Positions 24,715 to 36,594 of a DNA stretch of 64,000 nt are shown here, piece by piece. Under the pieces are notes generated by a model. It ran no database searches and was not told the origin of the DNA. It worked only from the letters and a program-made list of their open reading frames with translations. The stretch is from Petrosia ficiformis (Eukaryota > Porifera > Demospongiae > Haplosclerida > Petrosiidae), in the NCBI GenBank assembly GCA_947044365.1, contig OX345643.1:407501-471500 (forward strand), read 5' to 3'. Numbering within the stretch: the stretch's first letter is position 1; each line of letters opens with the position of its first letter. The translations under genes were made by a program, and so were the position numbers.

Positions 24715-26867
24715 CTATACAACAAAACTCTCACTAGCTGGCATGTCTATAACAGCTGTAAGTAAAGGGATCGGGTTGCCTGAGCAGTGAACATATACCT
24801 GAATGAATGTGAAAAAAATAATATGTATGTATGTACGTGGGTACATATATATATACATGTACATGCAATTATGTACATAGATGTGGTGTATGTACATATA
24901 TATATGTATGTATACATGTATGTATGTATATATGTATGTATGTATGTATATAAATATGTATGTATGTATGTATGTATATATGTATGTATGTATGTACCTT
25001 GATTGCATCTGTTTGTCCGTAGTCATTTAGACATTCCACCATTGTGGAAAAAGTATACGAGAGAGAAGGTACTAACATTGGTAGCTATGATAGGATAAAC
25101 GAATAGATAGGTGAATAGATGGGATAGATGAATGAATGGATGGGTAGATGGATAGATGAATAGATAGATAGGTGAATGAATGGATAGATAGACTATTGAT
25201 ATACCTTTATCATTTTTTTACTGATGTTATATAAGGTTTCATCACTTTGAAACAAAAGATAATAATCTATGATAGACAAATCTGGAGATGTGTTTTGCAT
25301 CGTCACGGTAACCTTGAAAATGGGGCCTACCCCTTGAACCTGAGAAATGATTTGTGAATTAGATAACAGAGTGAATACTTACATAGATTGTTACCTGAGC
25401 TGATATGTTTAAGGAGGTATGTGTTGAATTGGTCATAGGGGCCAGGCTCTTCTGTATCGCTTTAGCATACAAGCGAGAGGCTTCAAGCTGTAAGTGAAGG
25501 AGATCCTTTTGAAATGTCTGATGCATGACTAGAGGTAGAATAGAGGATAATAGAAAGAGAGAAAAGAGACAGAGAGAATTCTGACCTATTCCATTCTCTC
25601 TCTCTCTGATAGTTTGGTCAACAAACACTTTAGTTTTCTTTGGAATGTTGAGTTTAGCAAACTGTGATTGTGGAGCGCCTGAATAGCACGAAACAATCTG
25701 ATTGGTCAATTACTATTAGCACATTATTTTACCAGCTCACCTGGTCTAACATCCTTTGGTTCAAATACTACACTTCGTTTTAGTATCTTGATCGTTAGAG
25801 ACCCACCCTGACCAATGAGGATAAGAGCACCTTCTTCACGACCAAACTGACCAAATCTCATTCCTACAATAATATCCTAAAGAATGGAGGTAGGGAGGGA
25901 GGGAGTGACAGTACTGTTACACATAGACATACACATAATTATTTAACTCACTTCCATAACGATTTTGTTGACAAGATATTTGTCTTTGTAAATACGAACT
26001 TCTTTATTACCTAGAGCTACTATTACTAAAACAATTTGACATTAAGTTAACTAATCCACAAACATATGCAATTTACCAGCTTTGAAATTTCTCAACTTAT
26101 GATCCATTCTTTCCATTGATGTAATGCAATCAGGAAGAGGAACATTCCAAATACGTTTACCCTAAATGAATAATGGACAAATGGATGAATGGATGGATGA
26201 ATGGATGGTTGAATGGATGGATGGATGTATGGATGGATGGATGAATGGATGGTTGAATGGATGGATGGATGTATGGATGGATGGATGAATGGATGGGTGG
26301 ATAAATGGATGGATGGATAGATGGATGGATAGATTGATGTATGGATGGATGAATGGATGGATGGGTGGATGGATGGATGGATGGGTGGATGGACTAATGG
26401 TTGAATGGATGGCTAGATGAACTAATGGATAAATGGATGAATAGATAAAGGATGGGTGGATGATGTATGGATAGATGGACAATGGGAGAATGGACTAATG
26501 ATGACCTTTGATGTGTAACAGGAGAGATGTTGATCCATAGTCCCTACATATATCATCTTGTCTTCTCTAATGATTCCACAAGGTTGAGACGATAAAGATA
26601 TTTTAGGTAACTTGTGACGAGTGGGTGTAAAATCACTAGATATCATGTAGTTTAATTCATAGCTGGTGTTATAATATTTACTTACCTTTTAATAGTATAT
26701 ACACACGCATCTCTACAAGCAACACTAATGGAATAATCAACATCATATATTCCAGTAGCTGAAATAAAAACAGGGACTGAAGGGAGGTGCATCTGGGAAA
26801 GAGAGAGAGAGAAAGAGACAGAGACAGAGAGAGAGAGAGAGAGAAAGAGACAGAGAGACAGAGAGAC

Positions 26868-26922
<55 letters not shown>

Positions 26923-29273
26923 GAGACAGACAGAGAGAGAGACCAATAAAATAATTAAGATAGGATTGACTTCCTTACTCTGGAGAGGAAGGTAAATGCA
27001 GCTGGGTCTAACACATACAGGTCTTTATTCTCTGTACCGATTATAAGACATCTAGCAGCATCATCATCGGAATAACTTTTATAAAGAACTGTCATGGAGG
27101 TCACAACTGTCTGTTGTAAATATAAAAACATATTTCTAATTTCACTGAGGATGCCCCTATAATCAATATATTTAATGATATTTTAATTACATATGTAACT
27201 GACCTGTTTCTTTAGAGGTATTTGTTTAAATACAGAAATAAATGGCTGCAAGTCTTCAGGCTCTAGTTGAAGAAACCTAAATGATAATATGTACACTATA
27301 TACATGTACACATATACATGTACATGTACATATATACATGTATATATATTCATGTACATATATACAATTATACATGTACGTATACACACATATACATGTA
27401 CATACATATATATATATATACACATATACATGTACATATATTTACGTCATTGATCTGACAGTTAGAGGAGGATCAGGAGCTCCAGTACTAAACAAAACAG
27501 ACATTACTAATATATAACTATCATTATGAATAGATACATCACATGCCTAATTATTTCAAGACTATTTCGTAATTCAGTGACATCTATCTTATCCTAATAT
27601 TTAAAAAATATAATTATAATTATTAATACATACCTACATGTACCTACCTACCTACATACATTGATACATAGACATATAGATACATACATAGATACATACA
27701 TACATACATACGTAGGTATGTACATACGTACATGCATAGATACATACATAGATACATACATACATACATACATACATACGTAGGTACGTACATACCTACA
27801 TGTACCTACCTACCTACATACATTGATACATAGACATATAGATACATACATACATACATACATACATACATACATACATACATACGTAGGTACGTACATA
27901 CGTACATGCATAAATACATACATAGATACATACATAGATACATACATACATACGTAGGTACGTACATACCTACATGTACCTACCTACCTACATACATTGA
28001 TACATAGACATATAGATACATACATACATACATACATACATACATACATACATACATACATACATACGTAGGTACGTACATACGTACATGCATAGATACA
28101 TACATACACATGTAGATACATACATAGATACATACATATATACATAGATACATACATTGTAGATACATAGACACACACATAGATAATACCAGATGTACGT
28201 ATGGTATTTCTCTATATACCTCTTTCAATAGCTGCCATAACTCATTCTCCTTTTGGTTAACCTAGAACACAAATCAGAAATGGAAGAGGAAGAAGAAATA
28301 TATCTCTTCCTTTTTCAAACGTTACTTACCTCTAGTAATGGTAAAGTGAATTTAAAATACGGTCTAACAGTTTTATAAATATATACATAACTTCCAGAGC
28401 AAACAGCAACAGCTGGTTCATGAGTATCAATCATAAAGGTATTGACTGCCGTGGGAAGATCCAATAGAGGGGTCTCATGAATGAGTTCAGTACCTAAGAA
28501 GAGAAGTATTGATTTAATACCATATATAATTATATATATATATATACATACCTTGATATATTTTTAGTTTCATATCATGTTGTCCGCTACCAAGATCTCC
28601 AATAAGGAGCTAATAGAATATTATATAATTATAAAAATGCATGAAGGTTGTGTCTGCAGTCCTGACAACAGGAATGGAATTTCTTTAATGGAGTCTTGCT
28701 AAGAATGAATGTATTTATCTCTATAGGAAATTATTTATTAATTTATTTATAACATCATCCCTTGATGAAAATATTATACCAGATGTACATATGGTGTATT
28801 TCAAACAGAAATAACGGAATTGTGATCATAGACTATAATAATAAATCTCAAGTTTGATTGAGGATTGCACAAACAGAACTGAGAGATATATATATATATA
28901 TATTTAGTGCAAGTGTTGGGACTGCAGACACAGCATTTATTAATTATAAATTATTAACATAATTTATATATATAATTTACTTTAAATTCTCCGTTTCCAT
29001 CCAAATCTTCAAGATCTGTACAATAAATGAATAATTATAAGAGACAATTCTGTATATAATATGATGTATAATAATTATACAATATATATATATATATCTA
29101 AGTATTCTTGACTTACCTATACAGTTTGTGAAAGTATGTAAAGATGCTACAGGATCATGATGAGCATCCAACCATGCTCCTGATCCAGATATATCCAGCT
29201 TTGTTTTAATGTCTTGTTTATTTGAAGATGTTTGTTGATCCAAATCTCCCTCCATTTCAGTGGGTGTGTCCAA
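24715..29273 (-). CDS. BBS1: BBS1, BBSome subunit (about 19 exons)
   Basis: Part of the BBSome coat that moves membrane proteins in and out of cilia, and the subunit that binds ARL6/BBS3. Starts [14 protein letters not shown], then [15 protein letters not shown] (the family has WLDAHYDPMANIHTF), propeller segments with [78 protein letters not shown] and [13 protein letters not shown], then [38 protein letters not shown] and the C-terminal appendage ending [14 protein letters not shown]. Domain order and length fit animal BBS1. Introns carry many simple repeats. The start is 126 bp from the TK1 stop and the stop 98 bp from the NPL4 start, all on one strand. Confidence 0.93.
24830..25002. repeat. 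(ATGT/ATAT)n microsatellite
   Basis: In the last BBS1 intron; opposite sense orientation to most ATGT arrays here. Confidence 0.88.
26165..26500. repeat. (GGAT)n microsatellite
   Basis: About 330 bp of imperfect GGAT with GGTTGAAT interruptions that give a roughly 60-bp higher-order repeat at the left end; BBS1 intron. Confidence 0.93.
26795..26945. repeat. (GA)n and (GACA)n microsatellite
   Basis: GAGA, then GACA array with over ten GACA units, in a BBS1 intron. Confidence 0.93.
27285..27440. repeat. ACATGTACATATATAC repeats
   Basis: Self-complementary ACATGTACAT and TATATA words filling a BBS1 intron. Confidence 0.8.
27640..28175. repeat. Higher-order ACAT repeat, three long units
   Basis: A complex unit (CTACATGTACCTACCTACC, then CATTGATACATAGACATATA, then an ACAT run, then ACGTAGGTACGTACATAC) recurs at about 27640, 27800 and 27968, giving units of roughly 160-170 bp in a BBS1 intron. 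Confidence 0.88.
28649..28932. mobile_element. MITE-like element with TGTGTCTGCAGTCC inverted ends
   Basis: Left end TGTGTCTGCAGTCCTGACAAC and right end GTTGGGACTGCAGACACA are inverted copies apart from a 3-base gap. 284 bp, AT-rich, no coding capacity, in a BBS1 intron. No clear target duplication. A weaker related pair of ends lies at about 35922 and 36200. Confidence 0.5.
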
Positions 29274-29398
29274 ACATTAGTCAGTATATTAAGTTAGGAT
29301 ATTATAAATAAAAAAAACTGAAAGTTACACGGAAGTTTACGGAGTGTACATATGAAAATACATAATAAAAAAAAAAATGAAGAAGTCGTGCGTAATAA

Positions 29399-31340
29399 TT
29401 AATAATCTAATAACGAGTCTTGAAAATCAAACAACTGTCGACCAGTTGTTATCTCACCGCCTCTAATGGGAGTACTCCCAAAATGATTATGTTTACCAGG
29501 TATTTGGTAACAGGTTCTACACACTGCCATATATTTCTCAGCACCTCCTATCACTTCGATCTAAAATAAGTTATATACATGTATATCAGTAACTAACTCA
29601 GTAAAAACCAGTACATCATTAACTTGTCTTTTACTCAATATTGATATTTGTAGCCAATGAAATGTAGTATGTACCCAGGATGAGTAAGTGTCCATTTATA
29701 CAATATATATATATTAGGGCTGGGACAATTAATCGATTAATCAATCGGTATTGAAAATCCTTCTGAGTATCAATTATAATTATGTGATATCAATTATGCT
29801 AATTATTCAGAAGACATACTTTTCAAACATGTGACGGCAAATAATATACAATATGTAAGTGACAGGAAGCCTTTTTGATTATCAAATGGGAGGAGTTTCC
29901 TGTATTAATTGACTTAATTGGCTTAATTACTTCCGCTGATTTTAATCGATTATCAATCAATTTGTAGTTAGTGATAATCGATTTCAGAATCTCAGCCGAT
30001 TCCCAGCCCTAATATATATATACTACCTATTAATTGTGGTTAATAAAATATTCAAAATATGTATTGTTGATAATAATCAGCACTCAATAAGTAAAAATCA
30101 CCGTACATGTACAAATGGGAGATATCGAATATTCAGATATTCAGCAATGTTATCTTTACCCAATGGACACGAGGGATTTCCTGGTAATAGTGTTTATTAA
30201 CTCTTTGGACAGGCAAAGGAATACATGTAGTTATAATGAACAACTGAGCATTACCTTTTCTTCATGTGACTATTACAGTATTACAATGTCGTACAATTTA
30301 ATTGTTAAAAGTGGGTGTGGTTTTCTATTTATAGTAGCGTATGTATAAACTGTCACATCATTTCTTCCTTACCTCTGTTTCTGATCCTATTCTCTTTGTG
30401 AATGCAGCATCTCTGAAACACACCATGCATACAGCTTTTAATTTGATAACACTCTCAGCTAGAGGTATTAAATCCAACACAGATCCAAAGGGCTAAGAAA
30501 ACAATAAAAAATCATTAAACACAAAAATAATTTTAAATGAGACATACTTTTCTTTGGAAGGTACCATCAAGTGCAGCAACTATAACAGTCTTCCCTGAAT
30601 TAGCCATTTCTTCACAGAATTCCACCAAATCTGGAAACTGCACACACATTTACATATACATACATGTTATAAAATTAGCATCTCTTACAAATTGTCCCTC
30701 ATCAATTCCAATAATTCCATATTCATGAGCTCTCTTTTTAAGTGCTTTTAACTCTGTGGTTGACAGAGCGGCTGTAACTTGTCTACAAAGAATCAATAGA
30801 TTATATAATTCATACTTATTCCTACACTATCAATCTAAGTGGTTCAGGAATGAGGCTGATATAAATCAGTCTCGTCCCAAGACTGCATGGGGACTAATAA
30901 TTCTCATTCCCAGACTATCAATCCAAGTGGTTCAGGAATGAGCCTGGTATCAATCCAAGACTCCTCTGATATTGGGGAGCTCCAATGTCAGAGGTGTCTA
31001 TGTCAAGACTATTATATAATCATTTTTACTTGTCATGAGTTGCTACTCCATCTATCTCATATCTGTCATCTTTGGAATATTTTATCATGAGACAAGAGTG
31101 ATTGGCCACCTGATATCGTTTGACACGCCGAATCAGCTCAGTCCTATAGTAATCAAAAGATAACGAGAATTAAATACACTAAACATTACTCACGTCTTTC
31201 CTGAAAACATTGGTCCCAATATTAACTGCAGAAAAAAACAGTAAATTATAAGTGTTGATGAGTACTGTATTCACTGGACGTACCTGAATATGTCCCTTAG
31301 TGAATGCATTCATAAATCCAGAAGTTGTTACACACGACAT
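29399..31340 (-). CDS. TK1: Thymidine kinase 1 (cytosolic)
   Basis: Phosphorylates thymidine to dTMP in the salvage pathway. Starts [19 protein letters not shown], then the P-loop [14 protein letters not shown] (the intron splits the Thr codon after Lys), [21 protein letters not shown], the Mg/DNA-kinase motif [63 protein letters not shown] (zinc cysteines CMVC, and later CRTC) and the substrate-binding lasso [17 protein letters not shown]. It ends [14 protein letters not shown] without the longer C-terminal extension (with its KEN degradation signal) of vertebrate TK1. The spliced structure and neighbours show a normal animal gene. Its start faces CCDC96 at 121 bp. Confidence 0.93.
29715..30011. 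mobile_element. hAT-like non-autonomous element (297 bp)
   Basis: Ends TAGGGCTGGGA...TCCCAGCCCTA, flanked on both sides by ATATATAT (8 bp, compatible with a hAT target duplication but low complexity). Inner parts carry AATCGATTAATCAAT and the reverse-oriented ATCGATTATC. No coding capacity. Lies in a TK1 intron. Confidence 0.65.
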
Positions 31341-31461
31341 TTTGTTTTGTCTAACTACAAGTGCCAAACCTTGCTTTACTGATCTTCAGGTTTCTAAATT
31401 TTACCGCCAAATAACGAGAACGCCCTTCTGTTGCTAAGCAACTCTTTTGGTAAACAACACA
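31341..31461. promoter_or_regulatory. Bidirectional promoter TK1 / CCDC96
   Basis: Only 121 bp separate the two start codons. TTTACCGCCAAATAACG near 31395 resembles an E2F site (TTTSSCGC-like), fitting TK1 cell-cycle control; GTTGCTAAGCAAC near 31430 is an X-box-like (RFX) palindrome, fitting a ciliary gene. Both assignments are inferences from the motifs. Confidence 0.5.
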
Positions 31462-34400
31462 ATGGCAGAGGAAGAGGTTAATCCTCAGTCCCAGGATGTG
31501 ACAGAGGTACAGTCAGACAAACCTAAGGCCAACTTGGAGAGTGAAGAATTAGAACAGAAAGATCAAGAACAAGAAAATGCAGAGGAGAAAGAAACCTCAC
31601 CAGAAGAAAAGGAACCAGAAGTTGTAGAGGATAGTGAAATTATTAAAGAAAAGGAACCAGAAGTTGTAGAGGATAGTGAAATTATTAAAGAAAAAGAGAT
31701 TGAAGAAAGCAATAAGGAACAGAATGTAAAGGACAGTGAAGAGACTCTGGAACAAACAAGAGATATACCGACAATTACAATTGATGTCTGTGAAGAAGAA
31801 CCGCCAACAGAGGAGAATCTTGAGATACTTCAAGATCATGAAAAAGATCAAGTATGTTGGAAGTTATGAATATCATTACATTTATTAAACAGAATCTTAG
31901 TTCATTATGACTGCTTTCTCTTGGATTCAGCATTATGTTGATGCAACAAATACATATATTACACATTAAAGTATTTAAACGACTAGGAATGTATGATGAT
32001 TGAATGAAGAGAGAGACACATGTCCAGAAAAAATCTGGACCAGCTGGGATTTGAACCCAGGACCTTCTGATTGCTAGTCAGATGCTCTATCATCTGAGCT
32101 ACTGGAGCCAGGTTGAGGAAGAGCATTTCATAGACAATGTCTACTACTTAGGTCAGGCAAATTCAGCTGTGTGTCTCTCTCTACTTGGCAGTTCACTAGT
32201 CTACTACCACAACTGCTATATGCATTATGCATTCTTTTATTTGCACTCAGTCGGTTATAACTCCAGTACCAGGAGTAACTGATATCACTAAAGATAACAC
32301 AGAGCCAGTTGAAATACAACCCAAGGAAGATGAAAGAAATGAGATAGAAGTAGAATTTCTATCAACAGCTTTGGAAGATGTTATTGAAGAAAATGAAGAA
32401 GAGTTTGAAGATGAATTTGATAGAGATGAGGCTATTGAGTGTTATAAGGTATGGAGTGTTTTCAAATACTGATAAATATGATCTTTGGACGTTTTTAAAG
32501 ACTCTACTTAGTGAGATGGAGAGGTTACAGGGCATACACAGTCGACTACAACACAAGATAGCTGAATACTTAGCCAGGAAAAAAGTAAGATAATACTTCT
32601 ATGGTAAGAAATATCAGTACATATTTTAATAGACCGAAGAAAGACTTGATCCAGGACGTAATGTTACAGATCAAGAACAGAGATTTTTAAAGTGCATGGG
32701 TGAGTTTAAACATGTATGTAATTTTATCTTTAATTCAGTAGAGGTTTCTCTATTGTGTTTTCATAAGATTCCTTATTTCATAACGGAATATGCTTTTATG
32801 AAGTCAATATGTGTTATTTTGTCTATAGAGGCTTTGGATCAACTACAATGTGAATCTTCCAGCTTGAAGAATGAGTTTGAAATAGATGAACAGCAACTAA
32901 GGGACCTCAGAGGATATAAGCAAAACCAACTGGACAAAGCATGGTGAGTCAATGAAACAGTGAATTCCTATTGCAGTAGCCTCATAATCTAAACTTTAAA
33001 GGAGTGAATTTAAGTCATTTGTACAAGAGAAAGCAGTACTAGCTGTTCATAGCAGAACTGGAAAGAAATTGAACACCGAGGTAAAAAAAATATATCAATA
33101 GTTTTTAAAATTATATAACTTTTATGTCAGGAAGTTGCTCAGTACCTTGGAATGTTAGAACGGAAAGATAAAGAAGTGACACATGTAAGCCAGTATCCAT
33201 TATAATCTCTATCTTTATTTATCTTATTATAGGTACGATTACAGAATATTAAACTACAAAACAGGATACACAAACAAGAAATGCTCATTAAACAGAAGGT
33301 AGTATATACTCAAAGCTAACTTGATTTCATCAAAGCTTGCAAAAACAATCCCCTATCATGTAGAAGATATCACATGCACATCAGCTACTTGCCTATAGTT
33401 GATTTCCTGTTTGTTTTTAGTGTCTCTACCATTTCATAAATAAGTTGTCCATCACTCATGATATAATAACTCCCTTACTGAGAATACACTATACTGATAT
33501 TAGCAGGAGCTTCTCCACAAACACAAAACATAGAACACACAGTACATTTAGATTGTACAAGTGAACACGTACAAACATTATAGTGAATGTGTCAGAGAAT
33601 CTTCAAAGGGGAAGTTCACCTTTGAATGTCAAGTTGTGTGTTTTAGTAATAGTTAGAACACACTTTACCGTGATTACGTGTTTTAATGTAGCACGACGGC
33701 GGGTCAATAAATGTTGAGTTTACATAATGCACGAGCCGAAGGCGAGTGCGTTATGTAAACGAGACCTTTATTGATCGCCCAAGTGCTACATTGAAACACA
33801 CAATGCACTGTCAAGTGTGTTCTAAGTGATTTATTGATGATCTGGTAAACTACCACTGTTGTTGGACCTGCTTCATTAGTAGAGTTGAGCAAAGTGTGCA
33901 ATAACTAACTCATTGCACGCAAAAGTGTGCAATAAGTGATTTAATGTTCAATCATGTGACGCATTATCTGCACTCTGATTGGCCACAGGTCACATGATCA
34001 GCAATAAATAATTATAATAACAGAACATTTGATTAAAAGGACTTTTTCAGCTTTAAGCATTTTCATAGTGATTGAATACAGTTTTCAGCAATACCTAACA
34101 CTGAGGTACATATGGTCTGTCACTGAAAAGATGCATTGCAGTACGATGGATCTTATCTGAGACCTCATGTCTTGATTCATATCCATTGATTGTTACTGTA
34201 GGAACAACTAGCTGAGGGACTACATATGATAGATTTTGAACAGTTACGTATTAATAATGTTGACCTCAATGAAAAAATAGAAGAACGTAATGAAGAAATT
34301 CACAAGTTGAAGAAGAAGGTCACATCTACTGTACAAGTTCTAGCTCATCTTAAAGAGAAGTTGCAGTTTGTTCAAGCAGAGAATAGTGAAAATGATGCAC

Positions 34401-35547
34401 TATTAAAAGAAGTCGACCTGGACGTAGCTAAGGTAAAGTCAACATTAGGCATGGGTACAAGTACAATAGTACTTGTACTGTTTTTAGTTGAGAAGCTGTT
34501 CAGCACTGCTGGAAACATTTTCACACCTACCTAAGTCCTTACAAATGTACTTGGCCCCATGTCTGGGCAACACACTGTCTAAGATAACAATGGACAACAC
34601 ATTATGATATGATCTTCCTTTTCATTACGATGTTGTATTCTTGTATTAGAAACGTGATATTTTAACAAGACTAAAGCAAGCTAAGGATGCCATTCGAAGT
34701 GAAAATGTACGTCTTAAACAACAAGGAGGTCTAGTAGGACATCATGCTCTACTAAGAGACTTTGAAAATAAACTAGATATGGTAAGTAATCATAAACTGA
34801 GTTCATTATAATGCAGTATATGCTACTATATGTATTGATTCAATCGCCATGGTAACCAGACTGTATATATATATATATATATACACACATGGACTGGCAT
34901 CTGAGAAAGTTAATTTGATTAGGGTAACTGCAATATGCCACTGTATATCAGAACCATTATCCACACATTTAAATAGGAATTTTTTTAATGAATTTATAAC
35001 AAACTCAGTACTACTTTATATACTACAACGAAGAAGTATTGACAAATACATATTCTATAGAGTTGAAATGTTCAGCAAACCTTCTACTGTCCTTAACATT
35101 ACTATATTTAATCTATGTCTGGCTATGGGAAACTAGTCCAATGAATCAATAATTTGAACACTTACCTTTCAACGTTAGTTATTAAGTACAGGAAGTCTGG
35201 TATCCAGGAATAGGTCCTTCTAGATGATACCAAGGTACGTCTACTTCCAGTACAAAATGCCCAAATACATAACTGAACTGAAAATAAAAATAATGACCGA
35301 GTTGCACAAAAGGTGAAACCTATGAAAGTGCTTCCTATTTGTTCAAATTTATTACAGGCCATTAGACTAGTTTTCCGAAAGTCAGCCACATAAAACCAAT
35401 CATTATACTCCTTTCACTGGATTTTTTATGCAGAGTGATTCTATGCTAGTGCAGCTACAAGACTTACAACAAAGACACTCTGAACTCACTTTACAATGCA
35501 ATGCACTACGACACAAAATAGAACAAACACGAATACAGCAGACATGA
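31462..35547 (+). CDS. CCDC96: CCDC96-like coiled-coil axonemal protein (about 10 exons)
   Basis: Glu-rich N-terminus (31462-31851) with a 14-residue duplication (KEPEVVEDSEIIKE twice), then coiled coil: EMERLQGIHSRLQHKIAEYL, RNVTDQEQRFLKCM, EVAQYLGMLERKDKEVTHVR, and the conserved domain MIDFEQLRINNVDLNEKIEE with VQVLAHLKEKLQF, KRDILTRLKQAKDAIRSEN and LVGHHALLRDFENKLD. It ends RHKIEQTRIQQT. The last part is the domain shared by CCDC96 and CCDC113, which form a complex on motile-cilium axonemes; the acidic N-terminus favours CCDC96. Clear exons: 31462-31851, 32251-32448, 32501-32584. Its introns hold a tRNA-like sequence and a foldback element. Its stop is 67 bp from that of survivin. Confidence 0.82.
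32036..32108 (-). tRNA. tRNA-like sequence, anticodon AGC (Ala) if functional
   Basis: 73 nt on the minus strand inside a CCDC96 intron. D arm with stem GCTC/GAGC, anticodon stem TCTGA/TCAGA with a 7-base loop CTAGCAA (AGC anticodon), T arm CTGGG-TTCAAAT-CCCAG, and TTTTTT terminator just downstream. A-box and B-box (GGTTCAAATCC) are intact. The acceptor stem pairs at only five of seven positions (C:C and T:T mismatches) and lacks the G3:U70 pair of alanine tRNAs, so it may be a decayed gene or a tRNA-derived repeat. Confidence 0.55.
33654..33824. mobile_element. Foldback (palindromic) element, 171 bp
   Basis: TAGAACACACTT at the left end and AAGTGTGTTCTA at the right; inside, GTAGCAC / GTGCTAC and GGTCAATAAA / TTTATTGATC and GTTTACATAATGCAC / GTGCGTTATGTAAAC pair around the loop GAGCCGAAGGC. 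Nearly the whole element can form one hairpin. In a CCDC96 intron; no reading frame. Confidence 0.75.
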
Positions 35548-35614
35548 ATATTAATAATATAACTCGGAAATAATTATCTGGTAGAGTTTGTATTCTCCTA
35601 ATTACATGTATGTG

Positions 35615-36375
35615 TTAATCATCTGGTAGAGAGTTCATAGCTTCAATTAATTTTTCTGATATTCCTTCCCAAATAGCGATAGCATCTTGGACAAACTCAT
35701 CAGCTGCTAATTTCTATATTAAGATTTTAATTAATTAATTAATTAATTAATAGTAAACTAACCACACGAGCTTTGATTGCAAACTTCTCTAATTCCAAAG
35801 CCTCTCCAACTGTAATTGCATAAGGATCTTTAATTCTCTGAATGAACGGACAACTTGGTTTATGTTGCACATGTTCTTCCCTGAATATTTTTAGAATCAG
35901 TATGATTTACATGTATATCTGTGGCTACTGTCCTAACAACAGGACCAGTCGTTTTGGTGTTTGAGTCCATAGCAACGATTAATATTTATCTATTGTAATT
36001 GTTTAGTGGAGTTCTACATCACAAAGAAACTCACAATGACACAATTGCTCAATGAATTTACAAGGGGATCAAACATGAGGTTGGCTTGGTGGATTACTAT
36101 AGCCAAACTGATTTAACACTGCTATATCCAGACTATACGATTGAGGAACATAGCGCCTAAATAGAACATATGGCCACTTGTTGGGACTCAGAGCAAATAT
36201 CCCAATCCTGGTGCCAATTTCTATTATAAAAATACTATGACTGTATTCTAATTCTCACCAAGGAATATCTGTCTCCTCCCAACCATCCATTTCATGATGG
36301 CACACAACACACCGTACCCAGTCTGGTGTGGATATAGTCCCACAGAAATAGAACCCTGCTTCTGCCATCTGAAAG

Positions 36376-36434
<59 letters not shown>

Positions 36435-36594
36435 TTATAATTATGATAAATAATTATTATTCGAGATTTACTTTGATTGGTGTACAAGAACCACTATCAA
36501 ATGGCCAATGTGATTTGCTGAAGGTCTCAAGTCTCTCCTCTACAGTATACAATGCTCCTTCAAAAACAGTAATACTGGTCTCATCAATAGCCAT
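35615..36594 (-). CDS. BIRC5: Survivin homologue, single BIR domain (149 aa, 4 exons)
   Basis: Chromosomal passenger protein: with INCENP, borealin and Aurora B it controls chromosome alignment and cytokinesis. Exons 36594-36472, 36368-36259, 35880-35763 and 35713-35615 give 150 codons with stop (human protein 142 aa). BIR domain: RLETFSKSHWPF, CTPIKMAEAGFYF, and zinc ligands in the exact spacing C-x2-C-x16-H-x6-C (CVVC...HVQHKPSC), with DWVRCVVCHHEMDGWEE. A C-terminal helix follows (GEALELEKFAIKARVKLAAD and WEGISEKLIEAMN), as in survivin, instead of a RING domain. The one-BIR-plus-helix layout identifies it. Converges on CCDC96. Confidence 0.93.
36370..36430. repeat. (AT)n repeat
   Basis: TATATA run in the first survivin intron, directly before the BIR exon on the coding strand. 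Confidence 0.85.

Noticed and set aside
29399..31340. Thymidine kinase as a viral or horizontally acquired gene
   Set aside because: It has several introns, animal TK1 motifs and normal neighbours.
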